The notes under the pieces were generated by a model, which saw nothing but the letters and a program-made list of their open reading frames with translations, was not told where the DNA came from and searched no databases. The position numbers and the translations under genes are program-made. This document shows positions 22,001-35,800 of a stretch of DNA of 64,000 nucleotides, in pieces; the stretch's first letter is position 1, and the number at the start of each line of letters is the position of its first letter. Source of the DNA: Xiphydria camelus (Eukaryota; Arthropoda; Insecta; Hymenoptera; Xiphydriidae); assembly GCA_963678675.1 (NCBI GenBank), contig OY783193.1:32083082-32147081 (forward strand), in the 5' to 3' direction.

Positions 22001-25000
22001 TAGCTCTCGGAAACGCCGGCGGCTTGCGATGTCGTCTCCGTCGCAACGGTAGTTTGCAAATTTGGCATGCATCCGTTGTCAAATTGCAGTACTATATTAT
22101 CCAGGGTACCAGCTTCTCCCAGTGAGCTGGGATCTATGTACAGAGTTCTAGTGCCGTCTGGATTTTGAGTAGTTCCCTCGAGCGACATCAGCGTGTTATT
22201 ATCCAATGGCTGTATTTGTCCTTGCTCATCTATCGTGACTAGTACGTAGGTCTGCGTACCGTCGCCGCTCTCCGTCGGTAGTGCCATTATTTGCGGTTGT
22301 GTCGTGACTTTTGGCTCCTCCGGTTTCGCCGCAATAACCTCTTCGGGTGTTCTTTCCACGTTTGTGGGTGCCACTTTTGGCTCCATCTTCGGTATGACAT
22401 TTTCCATCGGCAATTTCTCCGCTTTTGGCTTCGATTCGATAGCCTCTAGCGGTGGCAAGGGTAGCGAGGCGGACAAAATCGTACCTACTGACGTTGTGGC
22501 TATTGAATTCAGCGCCACGTTCAATAGGTTCTTCGATTGTTGACCACCCTTGGCTGTCACGTAGCCCTTTGTCACAGTTTTAGTGGGCCCGACATGTGAG
22601 TGTTTCTGCTGCCCAGTCTTCGTCGGGAAATTCGTCGCGGAAACACTAGCTACAGACTTGGGAGAGACGTTCTGCGTCGAAGTACCGATTTCATGCATCT
22701 TTTGCACAACAATTTTCTGCTGAGCTTTTGTTTGGCGTCCTGTGCTCTTCGGTACGATAACCTTCTGCGCGGTAGAGACGTGGCCAGCCTTTCCCTTCGG
22801 TTGCGTCTGAGAAATTGCACTGGTTACTGTCTGCGGAGATCCACTCTGCGACGGCAGAGCCGATAGGCCCAATCCATGTTGAACGACGGTTTGCTTTATC
22901 ATTTTCTTGCCATGCAGCAGAGTCTTCTGCCCTGATCCAGCGCTTTGAAAGAGTATCGGACCTCCGGGCGACTTAAGATTTGCGCCGAGTCTCATCTGCG
23001 ACGGCGGAGTTGTCGCCTGTTGCTGTTTCTGACCCTTGTGTACAGTAGGTAATTGCGTTTTCTGTTGCATGGTTTGGTACTGAATCTTGCCGATTTTTGA
23101 CGGGCTCTTCGCCGCTATCGCTTTGACTTGCTGACCGGTTATCGGCGTGAGAACGGTGCTCTTAGAGGTTACGATGCTCTGTGCGTTCAAGATCGCCTTC
23201 CCACTCAGGGCTTGGGAGATTGGCGTTAAAATAGCCTTCGAAGATAAATTCTGGGTGGTCATTGGTGAAAGAATCGTGCCTTTGGATGTCACCAAAGTCT
23301 TCGATCCGATGATCGCCTTGCCACTTAAAGACGAGGCGCTTATGGGAGTGTATATTCCTCCTTTGGTGAGAATCCCCGGAGGCAATGAACCCAAGATAGT
23401 GGACTTCGTTATCGCTCCTGGGATCTGTGTTAACATGCCCTTGGACGTTATTATCCCTTGGGCGTTGATCATCTTCTGACCTTGTCCAGTTAATTTTGAC
23501 GTCGTCGCAGTACCGACATCGCCCTTCGGCGCAATAATACTCTGTGAATTGATCGGTGTTAAGACCTGCCCTTTGCTCGTCATGATTCTTTGAACCTTGC
23601 CGCTCAATGGCTTTGAAATATTTAGCGGTAGCATTTTCGTCTGACCCGACTGCGCCGACGTCAAGATAACCACTTTCCCACCCCGTTGGACAATTTGTGC
23701 ACTCCCCGTACTCTTTCCCGCGGGTATAGCAATCTTCTGTGTAGTTCCGGATTTCCCTTGAACACTGTATCTCAATTGTTGATTGCCGGAAGTCTGAACT
23801 AACACGTATTTACCCGGTGTGCCTTTTTGCGCGATAAGCGGAGGAGCTTTGCCGACTTGCGTGTGCTGAAACTTGAGTCCTTTCACACCGCCCGTTAGCG
23901 GAGGGAGGAGTGTTTTGATGCTTGTAATAGTTGGTTTTACCTTGCCTTTATTTTTCAGAATCGTTGGTGTGCCGGTTTTCTTCTTGCCGAGAGTCGCATC
24001 GATTCCACCCTCACTGGTCCCCTTGAATTGCGCCTGAGCGGGCGCTAGTACCTGCGAGGTCGGTGTTAGCGTTAAGGAAGTATTCGTAATCGAGGATGAA
24101 GCGGGTATGATCGAAGATATTACGACAGGCATTTGTTCTATGCTCTCCGGCGTCAAGATGTCCTCACTCAGGACAAACGGCATCGAGTTTATATCGAGTT
24201 CCATATCCGCCAAGCTCTGCGAACTCTGCTGAATGAATTTCTCATTTGCAGGCAGAGTGGTGATTGTCTCAGGTGTCTGTGAAATTAATTTCTCGTTCTG
24301 TGTCTCCATGGCGGCTGCGGTCGCCGCCTCCTCTGCTTTCAAAGCCTGAAGCTTCTTTGTGAGAGAAAGGTGGGACGATGAATTTTTTGCGGTTTGCCTC
24401 GGCGACTTGCTGTTCGGTGACAAAGACTCAATTTTCATTACCTTGGCTCTTGGGCTGTCACTGATCTTGGGATCACCTTTCTTCGTCACTTCGGGATCAA
24501 GCTTGTGTTTTACACCCTTCGCGGGAAATTTCTCGAGCAGCTTCGTTTTTAAGATTTGCATGGGTTCCTTCAGCGTGACATTCTCGATGATCCTCGGTTT
24601 CTCGCGTTTCTTGACTGGTACGCTAATGTCGGAGTTCGGCGATGGCGTGGACATCGACATACGGGAAGAGTCGTCGAACTTCTGCACGTCTAGACTCAGT
24701 GATTTCGCTACGTCTTCGAAGCTAGAAGACTGAACCTCTCGCTCAGCTTCCGATGTTACGACAGCAACCGTGTGAGGGGTCGTTGCCAGCTGCTCGCTTT
24801 CTTCGAATAGCGCATCTTGCGGCCTCGACTCGATTTCCGTTTTCCTCTCGATCATAACCTCTACACCATGAAATTGGTCGATAACTACTGCCCCAGGAGC
24901 GCTTACCGTCCTCTCATCGATAACATTCGATTCTTCATCCGTGGCCGCGTTTTCCCCGACCTTCTCTTCGTCCACGCTTCCTGCAACGAGCTGAGGCAGC

Positions 25001-28000
25001 ACTGCCACGATATTGACATTATCTGCATCTTCAGTGGGTTTCTTCGTCAATTTCTTCGTTTTTTTCCATCGTCCAACGGTTATCTCGACGTCATCGATAA
25101 TCACTTTTTTGTCGCGCTTGTCGATTTGCAAAGTCTTTACGAAAGCTTCTTGAAAAGTGTTTATTGGTTTTTCCTCTGCTGCTACGTCCTTCTCTTTCTT
25201 CTGCTTGGAACCAGTCTCCGGTGTGAATTTTCCCTTATACCTCGTCTGCATTGGAGATTTTTGCGGCGATTGTTCGCTCGCTAATTTGGGAAGTTCCGTG
25301 GGAACTGATTCTATTTCCATGTCACCTTCTGCAAGTATCTTATATTCTTCTTCTACTTTAGGCTCGGCTGTTGCCTGAGGTTGTCGAACTTCTTCTGTAA
25401 ACGACTTTTGGAGCTTCTCGCTTTCGATCGTCATCTGCGCTTGTTCGACCATCTCCTCCCGTACGATTACGATCTTCTCTGTAGCTTGTTCACTTCCAAC
25501 TTTTGATTCCAGAGCTTTGGTAAAGATGCTTTCCTCCAATTTAATTGCCTCCTTCTTCCCCTCTTCCGTCTTCTCCTCGAAACTGTCGATCATCTCCTCG
25601 TTTGGATCCACTCTTGTAACCTCGATCTCGATATTGTCTATTTTCTCATCAACGATGGGTGACGCGACGGCTTTTTCCGCGGAGGGATCGCTTTCAAAGA
25701 AATCCATTTGTGACAATTCGTACTTTTTGATCTGGGATTTTTTCGGCGGTAACATTTCAACACAGGTTTTCGACGGTACCTCGAGTGGCGTGCGACCCTC
25801 CATCTCATCGAACAAGTTTCGAATTTGCTCTTGTATTTTTGAATCTCTCTCGGCTTCGTCTTCTTTGCTTATGCACTCGTCATCTACCATAACGTACCTC
25901 GATAATTCGTTTTCGATTTCTCGCCGCTTCTCCCTGAACTCCGCGGCCCTTTCTGGAGTCACGTATCGTTTGGGCGTCACAGGTGTGTCAATGTCGTTTG
26001 ATTCCGTAGGGGTCAGCGATTTGTCGTCACTCATTAATGGAGATTTGGTAATTTCTGAAAACGGCGGCGTGCTCACCTGTTGAAGAATTATATCGCATTA
26101 ATTAAACCGTGGAAAATGTCTTTTACACACACACGCGCACGCGCACGCACGCACGCTACAGTCTTTGGTTTAATACACGCCAGTGTACCGGGTTGCATAT
26201 CGGTTAGCGCACTTTATCTGCTGTAGTTTTCCGCAACTCGATGGTAGTACCGAAAGCCAAGAAAAACATTTGTCATTTCATTTCACCACTATTGAGGTGA
26301 CCGATGTTTTTCAGACCGATACGTTTATTTGGTTCGGACCTTGGCTGTTGGTACAACCACCGAGTTACAGGAAAACGCGGCGGATAGGGTGCGCCAACCG
26401 ATATGCAACCCGGTCCACTGGTGTGTATTAAACCAAAGACCCTGTATATCTGTCAGTATCTGTAATCGTATTCTGTGCTTTTCCGATACACTAGCAGATC
26501 TTCAAAATCGTTAGGCAGGAGCAGAAATGAAGATCATTCGCAACATACATACATACATGTGTGTAGGCGTATGTGTACCGTATATCCCACTCTGTACTGG
26601 CCAGTTTAAAAGTTACCTTCGGATAGGCTTGATCGGTACTCGAGTCATTTAATACGGTAGAAGTCGAGTCGGCAGTTAGAGTTGGTGTCAATTCGGGAGA
26701 TCGAAGCGTTCAACCTCGAAATTGTGAATTTGTGAATAATAGAAATTACGAAAATAATTATAACTACGGTATAAAATGTCTCGATTACCGACCAAGCCTA
26801 TCCGAAGGTAACTTTCAAATTGGCCAGTACAGAGTGGGACATACGGTATGTATGTATGTTGCGAATGACCGTCATTTCTGCTCTTGCCTAACGATTTTGA
26901 ATATCTGCTAGTGTATTGGAAAAGCACAGAATACGATTTCGCTCAATGCACATCGCTATCTTGCTGACTGATGTATTGCCCATTGGCTAAACACTGCGCA
27001 TCCAGATATTTTCCGTTTTTACATCTATCATTTCTTTTATTTTTTATTTTATCTTCCATGTTTTTACTTCTATTTATACTCATTCGTGGTACTTCATTTT
27101 ACTTTGATTTGCCTTTTCTCTAGTAGTTATCAACATATGTACACATAATATTGTTATAATTGTTTAACACTAGAACTACCGAATGGTCGCAGTTTATAAG
27201 ACGGTCGTTTTGGCGGGTGATTATCTCGTTATCCGTGGATTTTTCGTCCACACTGCTACAGAACTTTTTTGTAGATCGAAATGTGCTTTACAAAAAAGTA
27301 TTCTACCAATTTTGACAAAAACCTCACGGGTTACGAAATAATCGAGGTTGAATGGAAGTCTGAATAAGACACCAGTCAAATTGACTGCCTGCGGTAGTTA
27401 TAGTGATAAAATTTTAGTAGGTGCAATCCAAAAGTTATCAGAGTGGGCATAACATCAAAAATAATATTATTCCAAAGAGTTTCTCCTTTTAAAAATAAAT
27501 TTTATTTTTTCAAAGAATGAAGGGATTTAAATCGTGACTAAGAAAAGTGTATGAAACTCTATGTCTCATACGTGAGTTTAATGACGTTCTTGTTCTGTGC
27601 AAAAATTCTTCCTTAACTCGATATTTCATGGAGCGAAGTCGCTCTTACGATTCTTTGCAATTTGGAAAGATGAGAGAAAATACTGACCTGTCTCGTACCG
27701 AACGTTTTGGAATCGACCTCCAATGCATCACCGCTGGACTCTCGAGATGATTTACTTTCGTCCGACTCCTTCAAAATTTCCGAAGATGCTTTAATCATGC
27801 CTAACGTATCAGCTTTAATATCCGCAGTCATCGATGTGCCCGCGCCTTCAAGAGCGTATTCCGGAGACTTGGACCGTAATTCAGCAGATTTCAAATCCTC
27901 CTTTTCCTCCTCCTCCTCCTCCTGCTGCTCCTCCTCTTCTTCTTCTTCTTCATCCTCTTCTGTACGTCGCACTGGGGATTCGATGACTCTTTTATAACGA

Positions 28001-30851
28001 GATCCACTTTTTCTTCCTCTCTTCTCTTTAACTTCGACCGTCTTTAGACCTTTCGAATCTCTCGATGGTTTGTCATTGCTCTCTGATCTCGCTCTCTCGC
28101 TTTTTTGTTTTGACGATCTATAATCAGAGTGGAGATACGTCTCGAATGCAGTGTATCTCGTGTTAAACTTTCGTCTCCTCCCGCTGTGCACGAGCAGTAC
28201 TCCCGAATCAGAACTTTTCCTCTCCTGTTCAGATTTCTCATGAGCTTCGACGGACTCCTCTCTGGCACTTTTCTTAACATTCGTCTTATCTCGGACTTTC
28301 AAGGGTTCTTCCGTGGTACTGTCGCCGCCGCTGGAATTAAGATCAAACGTCGCTTTATCTCGAAGCGTGTGCTTTTTGGGTCTGCCGCGGCGCTTCTTGA
28401 CACTCGTAGGTGTGTCGTTAGTTTCGATTGATGCTACGTTAAGTTTTTCGTCGTCAGCGATAGTTGCCGCATCGTTATCCTTATCGGTTTCATCCGACTG
28501 GCTCGTAAGATTCGTCAATGTACCTTCCGTATCGGAAGGTTCGCTTTGCATTGGAGCGGTGTCCGCAGACTCCAATGTAGTCTCGATCTCCGTCTCTAAT
28601 ATTGATTTGTCGGGAGACGCGGACTTTCCAGCGAGGCTCGTTTCTTCGCATTTCTTTGACGCGGCTTCCGAAACTATTTTCCCATCTTTGAACGTTGCTT
28701 CTTTATCGCCAGCAATCAAATTTTCGACGAGCAGCCCCGCGGGTACTTCCTTTTCGTTAGTCTCTTCTACAATGCGCGACTTTTCATTTTCAGAGGAACT
28801 CTTGACGAAACTCACTGCCTGATAATCGTTCGCTTCGTCATCATCCTCCTCTCTTTCTACCTCGAATATCTCTACGATTTCTACTTCTGTTTCGCATACG
28901 TTTCCTTCAAATTTTTCTTCATCATCGATCTTCGTCCGATGCTCTTCTTCCCTTCCCTCGACCTTCCTCACCGACTTATCATCCTCAAAAGCAGGCTGAT
29001 CGCTTCCTCCCGACGCTTCATCCACTTGTTCCGTACGAGCTTTCCAAGTGTATTTCTTCGTTTCTTCGCAAATTGCATCATTTTCACTCGCATCGGTTTT
29101 CGTCGCATTGCGCGTTTCTTTTGCCTCAGTTTCCTCGATTTTTTCTTGTTCGTTCTTTAGAGCTTGGCTCATCTCAAATTCCTTGATGATTTCTTTTTTT
29201 AACGATAAATTTTTTTCGCCAAAAACACGAGGAATCTTTCTAACGGGCGGTATGGTCGGTTCCGGCAGGTCTTCCTCGTCAAAATCGAAGCAAGACAAAC
29301 TCGCGGTCTTGTCATCCTTTTGGACATTTACCTTCCATGCGTCTCCGTCCGACTCGGATTTTCTCTTCCCTTTATCGTGCATGAGATACTGCCTCTCCTT
29401 CTTCTTAAAACTGGCAGCCACTTTCTCGTCTCGGTCACTGTCGGAATCTTGATCCAATTTCAAAGTAGACGCGTTCTCGTTCTTAGAATTTCGAATTCCC
29501 TTTGTCGGCCCACAATCCGTCAAATTAAGCGTCGTCAGTTTTTCAGTCTCCCCGAGCAAACGCTCGGATTCTTTCAGCAGCACATCGTGATCTTTTTCGT
29601 TTTTATACTCGTGTTCTTCGCTTAGGTCGAATTTTTCCGGCTCCGTTGTAAACTTGACGGATGAGTCGATGATTGAGCTGGTATCTAGCGTTTGACTCAC
29701 ATTGGCATTCGTTCCATCGTCGGATTCGTCATCCCAATCCGCTAGGAGTTTTTCCCGTAATTCCGGGTCGGTCTTTTTCTTCTTAGCGGACTTATCAACT
29801 TGCTTCGAGTGTTTTCTCTTGGCGGATTCAGAGCCACCTTCATTCTTACTCTTGTGCATAGTACCCTTGCTCTTCCTAACGTACTTCCTTTTGGGAGTAC
29901 TCGAGTCCGAGATTCTGCTCGGCGTCGAGTACGTTTTCACTTTCGATCGTGGCATTGGCGAATCGCCGTTCCTGTGACTCTTGATATGGCAAATAATGAC
30001 ATTGATGCGAGACGAGGTGAAGTTACACAAGTGGCAGGGATACTGTAACGAGGCGGAACTGTTGTTCGGAGTGGATGGCAGGCTGCTTGGTTGATGGCGT
30101 ATACGTATTTCATGGTCGCTTTCTCGCAGAAAGCGTGGATGCGTGATTTTCTTTGGAAATTCACCACTGAAACTGCGCCTACTCGACTCGTCTCTGTCTC
30201 GCTTTTTTTTGGGCATCTTTTTCTCGCCAAACAACGCTGAAATGTCAGGCTTCTCCTCTGGACAGAATTTCTCACTGGTTAGAATTTCTGGATCACCGCC
30301 TGTCAATTTTTCTGCCATTTCAACATCCCGAGGAAACTTGTCCATATAACTGGCACCATCTTTGCTCTTACTCCTATATTTGTCTGTAAACGATTCAAAA
30401 AAAAAAAAAAAAAACGATAAGGTACGGTTTACCATTTTTAGTACTTATTACCACATATAAAACTTCGTCATTTGAAAGATGTACCTAGGCCTTTCCTAAT
30501 GAAGTCTTCTTTGAGTGTGCAATTGTACTTGTAGATCTGTTGATAGTTCTTGACAAATTCACTGCAACGAAATGAAAAAACATATGTCTTTAATGCAATG
30601 ATGACGATGGATCCCATCAAAATAATGGAAATCTTCAAGGGACCGTTAATGGAATATTGATATCGCGTCACTTACAAAGTGTCTTCTTGAAAGAACTTGA
30701 CAGCAGCCAAAAGCGGTTTCTTCTTAAACTCATCCTGTATGTCATCGGGTAAATTCTGAAAGCCGATGACCTGACCAGGCCACCAACAAGCTCCCAATTT
30801 CACCCAGACGACGTCTCCGTCTAGATAATTGATTTCCGTTTGTTCGCACAT
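19021..30851 (-). CDS. Large PWWP / C2H2 / AT-hook nuclear protein (4 coding exons, about 3334 aa)
   Basis: Exons 30851-30676, 30561-30485, 30383-27688 and 26076-19021; total 10,005 nt, phases close exactly. The N-terminal PWWP domain (about residues 8-85) contains DGDVVWVKLGACWWPGQVIG and KFFQEDTFEFVKNYQQI across exons 1-2; PWWP domains bind methylated-lysine nucleosomes. One C2H2 finger (YPCHLCNFTSSRINVIICHI, about residue 200), an AT-hook (KKRRGRPKKH, about 755) and an acidic run (about 900-915) suggest chromatin binding. Exon 4 (2351 codons in one exon) is disordered: Glu/Lys-rich, then Gly/Lys/Ser/Thr with repeated TSKGxxLTPI-like segments, then Gln-rich TYVLVTIDEQGQIQPLDN, and finally about 20 copies of (P/A/T)SQS(F/Y) or TSSYE/SYYES in the last 450 residues. 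Start chosen as the ATG (MCEQTEINYL) just before the PWWP. I do not recognise a named orthologue. Confidence 0.85.
26158..26446. repeat. Palindromic element (ACAGTCTTTGGTTTAATACA)
   Basis: Left ACAGTCTTTGGTTTAATACA CGCCAGTGTACCGGGTTGCA TATCGGT is matched by its inverse at the right end. A related single arm (TACACGCCAGCAAATGGGTT GCATATCG) lies at 62460-62495. Confidence 0.85.
26466..26937. repeat. Palindromic MITE family D, with extended flanking arms
   Basis: Inner ends CCCACTCTGTACTGGCCAGT and GTTACCTTCGGATAGGCTTG with their inverses define family D. The arms continue outward through ACATACATACAT and CAAAATCGTTAGGCAGGAGC to CGTATTCTGTGCTTTTCC, so about 200 bp pairs on each side. Other copies: 38290, 39999 and part of 44690. 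Confidence 0.85.
27164..27409. repeat. TTAA-type MITE (CACTAGAACTACCG), older copy
   Basis: Same element as 45473-45725: CACTAGAACTACCG at the left, degraded CGGTAGTTATAGTG at the right, with shared interior GTTTATAAGACGGTCGTTTT GGCGG. TTAA survives at the left edge only. Confidence 0.8.
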
Positions 30852-32856
30852 CTCGACTGTGCCGTTGTTAGCGTTTATTGATAAAATCAACGTTGCATTA
30901 AGACAGAGCCATGAAACCTCTTCAATGCACGATGACAAATGTTCCAAATTGGCGATAGTGTTCGTTCACGCCTACTTCTTACAAATGGAGAAAATTACAT
31001 TGCAATATTTGTTATTCTTTCTAAAATGATGTATGCAGATACACCACAGAAATGAAAATACGTCAAACTGCTCTTAAAAGTAGAAATTTTTTCAAAACAG
31101 CCTTACGCGTTTCATAAAATTACGTCGCTTTTTTTATATTTCTACCGGCGTACATACTAGGAACGCTTAGGCAGCAGGTTTTTCAGCATTTGATCGACAT
31201 AAAACGCGTCTGAACGACCAATGCAAAAATCTCAATCCTTCTCAGTTATCTCGGAAGACCATTGACTGGATCAAATGAATCTATCTTCGAGTCGTACAAC
31301 ACAAAACGTCATTCTTCTGATTTCAAGCACCATTTCACCACATCGGCACGCGAGTACTAAGAGTTATAGAGTACAGCACACCGGACCAGTCTTTGCACTC
31401 GAAAATGTTATCGCTACGCGTCGACGAAGAGCGTGGAAAAAAATACGGCGCAACGCCGATTGGTTCGCCCTCGCTTCGTTAATGCGTGTCGACGTCGTCG
31501 ACGTCTCCTACCGGGACCATGAGACGACACCGCGGGCGGTGATTTGCGAGAAACCAGGTCCGGGCCTCGTTCTCTCTCTTCCACACCACTTTTCCGGCAC
31601 TGATCGCTATTCCAATCATGCACGCAGGGCACATAGGGGACATTTTACTTGAAAATCAAAAATATGGAAGCTGGTGGGCGCCAATGCACTATGCACTGTC
31701 CGGCTCCTGCTCGGACGCTCCCGTACGAATTGGCGAGCGTCCCAGGAGGAAGGACGTTCTCCTCGTTTCACCTTTTACCTAACCAGGCTTTGTCGATAGT
31801 ACTGTTTTCGCGTCGTACATCCAGAACGCGCACTCGCGATTCTTATGCACTAGGAAAATACGACACAATCCAATTTAATTGGTACTCAATGCTTTATGCC
31901 TGTTGTACGACGTACATACATGTTTCGTTTCCCGACGTGCAACGGGGCACCCGTACGGTGCGATGGATGGATGTGTGGATGCTTCCTTCTCTATCGCTAT
32001 GCAAGATTCTCGATTGCAAGGACAGTGTTGCCAACTGTTAAGAGCGCGCATGCCTGCGGTTCGCTTCTCCCTTTATTCGCGACCGCAAAATACAGATGCA
32101 GTGTCGCCTCGTGGAGCTTTGGGCTTCGGAGTAGTTGCGCAAGGGAAAACCAATCATAGACTACTCATATCAAATACATTTGCGACCCTCCTATACGTTA
32201 ATATGATTGGTCCTTATTATTTAATATGATTTCTTTTTCCTTTAGCAACTTCTTCGAAGGTCCACAAGGCGACACTACCTACCTACTCAGCGTCTCGGAT
32301 TCTGTCGCTAGTGACTTTCTAAAATGTCATTTTTAAACATACTAGCCAATGAACAATTAATTCTCATGCCCTCATTAGCTACGGTGGCATTTACCCTCGT
32401 TAATGAAAGCATGAGGATTTATTAATCATTGGTTAGTACGTTTAAAAATAACATTTAAAAAAGATACCAGCGACAGAATCCGAGACACCGGGTGAGAAAG
32501 TCAAATGTGTTTTGCGCAAAGATGAAAAATCTTTTGGCAGCACTGCAAGGACGTGTGGGCAGTTTAATTTTGAGGGCGCCACGAATGCTATGAGTGTAGA
32601 GACTTCCAGCTTATCGCTGCTTGACGATGTCTATTTTTTTTTATTATACCACTTTCTCTCGCGACATTCTATGGATGTGCCACGTTGATTGTATGTAGGT
32701 ATACTGTGAATCGCGACTATATTCCAGAACGGCTTTTCACAAAAGGACATAGTTTCGAGGGAAATTTGTATTTGCTGTGCTCGGTGCTGAACTCGGAAGT
32801 TCTATTTCTGTGGAAAATTTGCGTATCGTTTTGTGCGTGTGCTTAATAATATAGAA
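30852..32856. promoter_or_regulatory. Divergent intergenic region between the PWWP gene and Gkap1
   Basis: Two kilobases separate the two start codons. A CpG-richer block lies at 31410-31640 and probably holds promoter or 5' UTR sequence of the PWWP gene; no exon could be proven. A MITE A copy occupies 32290-32491. The Gkap1 promoter should lie between it and 32856. Confidence 0.4.
32290..32491. repeat. MITE family A, complete copy
   Basis: CGTCTCGGATTCTGTCGCTA GTGAC ... ACCAGCGACAGAATCCGAGA C with the same interior as the other copies. Confidence 0.85.
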
Positions 32857-35800
32857 ATGGCTACCGCCGTTCCTTCGCGATTCGCCGTCCTCAGCATTGA
32901 AGACGATGATTACAAACCAAAAAAAAATTCGAAGACAAATGCCGGTGGTAAAACAAATTCTAAAAACAAACAGGATAAGCAGAAGCAACAGTCCAAGAAA
33001 GATGAGAAGAAAAAGCAGTGTAAGGTACGGAATTTACTTTGTTTTCTTAGTGTGCCGGTCAAAAACATTGTATATACGTCTGAAGACGTGTTGGCGGAAA
33101 ATTAAAAAACTTCTTCGAATATGGGTGAATCAAAGATTGCGTTGAACCCTGAAAACTATCGCGTGCTAATGATTTGGAAAGGCCTTATTACGCCTTCAAA
33201 TTTTGCTATTTCACTCACAGGGAAAGAAGAACAAAAATAACGAAGATCAGCAATGGGAACAATGGAAAGAAAAAGATTCAATGGTAATATAATTACTCTG
33301 GATTTATAACTAACTAAAGAAGTATGTGACACTTTTCATTGTATGTTTATTATTTAACGTAACATAAGAAATTAACGTACTTGCATTCATTGTTTAACCC
33401 ATTCGTCTTACTTTAATTTACAATCATTTGACTAAATGTCTTGTTATTGTTCTTGTAAAAATATCTTTTTATGTAATGAATCATTCAATGTACCCATATC
33501 TGTCATTTAACAATATGTTTGGCCTTACGGGGTAGTTATGACTAATGTAAGAGATTTGAAGTAGACTAGGTCTTGTTTTGCATCTTGTCGAGCATTATCA
33601 CAATTGGCAACTGTTTCCTAATCCCATCCACCCATCTTTACCCCTTTTAGCAGATGTGGAACAAGTCTTCTATTCCAAATTTTTTTAGCGATGAGATACG
33701 CTGTATAATTCATTTACAGTCTTTCAGTTAGCCGTTACTAGTTATTTGTGTTATTTTGTCATAAATGTAAAGTTTATTAAGAACAACAGTAATTGCGTGC
33801 GTGTGTGTGTTCCGGAGCATGTGTATGTAAGATTTAAGAAAAAGCATCATTGTGGTAAATTTTTGAATGATTTCTTCTACTGAAAATATGTACTAAACAA
33901 GTCCGAAAACAGTCAGTTCAATTTGTGCCTTTATTCAGGTAGATTCTGGGCAGAAAATGGTTACAAGTATTTTTAGGTACCTACCTTTCAACAGTTTTAT
34001 TTGTCTCTGATCACTTGCTTTTTTTTCCACTTACTCATTTCTATTTTAGTTCCTAAGGGCCGGTTTTAGCAACAGGTATAAACGCGGTATAGCGCTATAC
34101 TGAGAATAACCATAAGGCTTATTGCTGGTTATTCTCAGTATAGCGCTATACCGCGTTTATACCGTGTTGGTAAAACCAGCCCTTAGAGAGAACTGGACAT
34201 GTTTGAGCACATCTGTTTGGTAGGAATGGTATTTCACTCATAATTGGATATGGTATTTTGCTATGGTTTGTACATGCGGACAGTCATCACTGCACCTTTT
34301 CTACCTTTGTATCTTCAGCAAGACTATCCCAGTTTCTGATATAGCAAACTCATAAAAAGCTAGTGTGATTTTTGTTCATAATAAACGAAATACATATAGA
34401 AAATACAGTTTGTACAAGAAATTGGATTTAATTCTATACAATTATATAGGAATTTGCAGTGGAAGTCACTGCTTATTTTTAAAATTAAAATCGGAAGCTG
34501 TCTTAGAGTTCTGAGTGGTTTGGAAGCAAAAACCTGTAGCTTGTTGATTTGAAATGTCAAAGCAAACATTTTGTTTCTGCAATGAGATACAGAAAATCCT
34601 GTCGATAGTCCACTGCTTTAAGGGGCTTTTCATCAAAAAGACAGGAGAAAACTTAGAAGGGATGCACTGTCAGGAGGGGATGAGTTGTCTGCATTTATAA
34701 ATCTCCCTTTATCGTATATCTGGTGATAATTTTCTTAAGGCTGTCGAGGAAACGTTCGAACAAGAACTACATGAAGCCATCCTGCTATCAAAACTCACAT
34801 ATCAGGCTAACACACAGATCGCAACAAAGATCGACAAAGAGCAGAACCAATCCAAAAAGGCTCAAAATGTTAAAAGGACAAAAAAGGCGACAATGTCGTT
34901 AGAAGAATTCAACAACTTAAGTTCGCCAACGGCGGAACTGGAAAGGATAGATTGTAAACCTCAAGGTAAGGCAGGTAAATTTATGAGTTAGAATTTTAAG
35001 TTTTACTTTAAATTTATGACTTTAGTTATGGACAGATTTCAGTGTGTTAATAATTGAAAGAGTTTGGAAACGGTCTGATTTACAGTTACAGAAACGGACA
35101 CAGAATATTTTGAAAGGGTAGAGAAGGAGGTAAAGGAGGAGATTACTAAAGGAAGGGAGAAGGATATGCTGCAAGCAAGACTGAATCAAATTGACGATGA
35201 TATTACATCGGCGCAGTTGAGGGTCGAACTAGAAAAAAGGGACGATACCATCAATCAGCTCAAAGAGGAAATTGGAACATTGAAAAACGAATTGACTCAA
35301 GTGAAAAATAGGAATAAGAAAGTCTACCAAATATTATTGCAGGGTGAAAGTAAGTTACTGTTGAGGAAAACATTGTAGTTTGTGTTGATATTGAACTGCT
35401 CCATGCTTGACGCGCGCGCGCATGTGTGTGTGTGTGCGCGCGCGCGTTCGTTCGTGCTTGCGTTCGTGTGAGTGAGTTAGTGAGGGATACACACACATAT
35501 ATACATCCTGCAAATTACAGTGAAGGATAAAGCATCCGCTCTGATCGAAGTAGCGAAGTTACAGGAAATACGTAATGAGCTCACGTCGGAAGTAGCATCC
35601 TTACACGTTCAATTGGAGCAGGAGAGATCCAAGACTCGCGTGTCTAGTGTCGACCTCAAATCCACGAAACAAAGTGTAAGGCTAAAAGAAATACGTTTAA
35701 CATTCATTCAAATTCATTTGAGTCAGTTTAGCATTAAAAATCGTGAAACTAGTGCAAAGACCCCTTGAAACTACCAACCCTCTAACGCTAAACTTTTAGC

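Larger units (their letters stand above)
26077..27687. other. Intron 3 of the PWWP gene, filled with inverted-repeat elements
   Basis: The 1.6-kb intron between exon 3 (donor after 27688) and exon 4 (acceptor at 26077-26078) contains three separate MITEs listed below and a CACACGCGCACGCACGC simple repeat at 26130-26155. Confidence 0.8.

Noticed and set aside
19095..26083. Long plus-strand frames opposite the PWWP gene exon 4 (for example 19147-19785 and 25517-26083)
   Set aside because: They are antisense shadows of a low-complexity coding exon; no domains, no splice context.
30384..30435. Start of the PWWP gene at MVNRTLSFFFFFF
   Set aside because: This is intron sequence (poly-pyrimidine tract) before the exon 3 acceptor; the PWWP exons upstream are in phase.
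31275..32229. Plus-strand frames of 83-130 codons between the divergent genes
   Set aside because: No recognisable domain and no consistent splice structure; treated as promoter/intergenic DNA.
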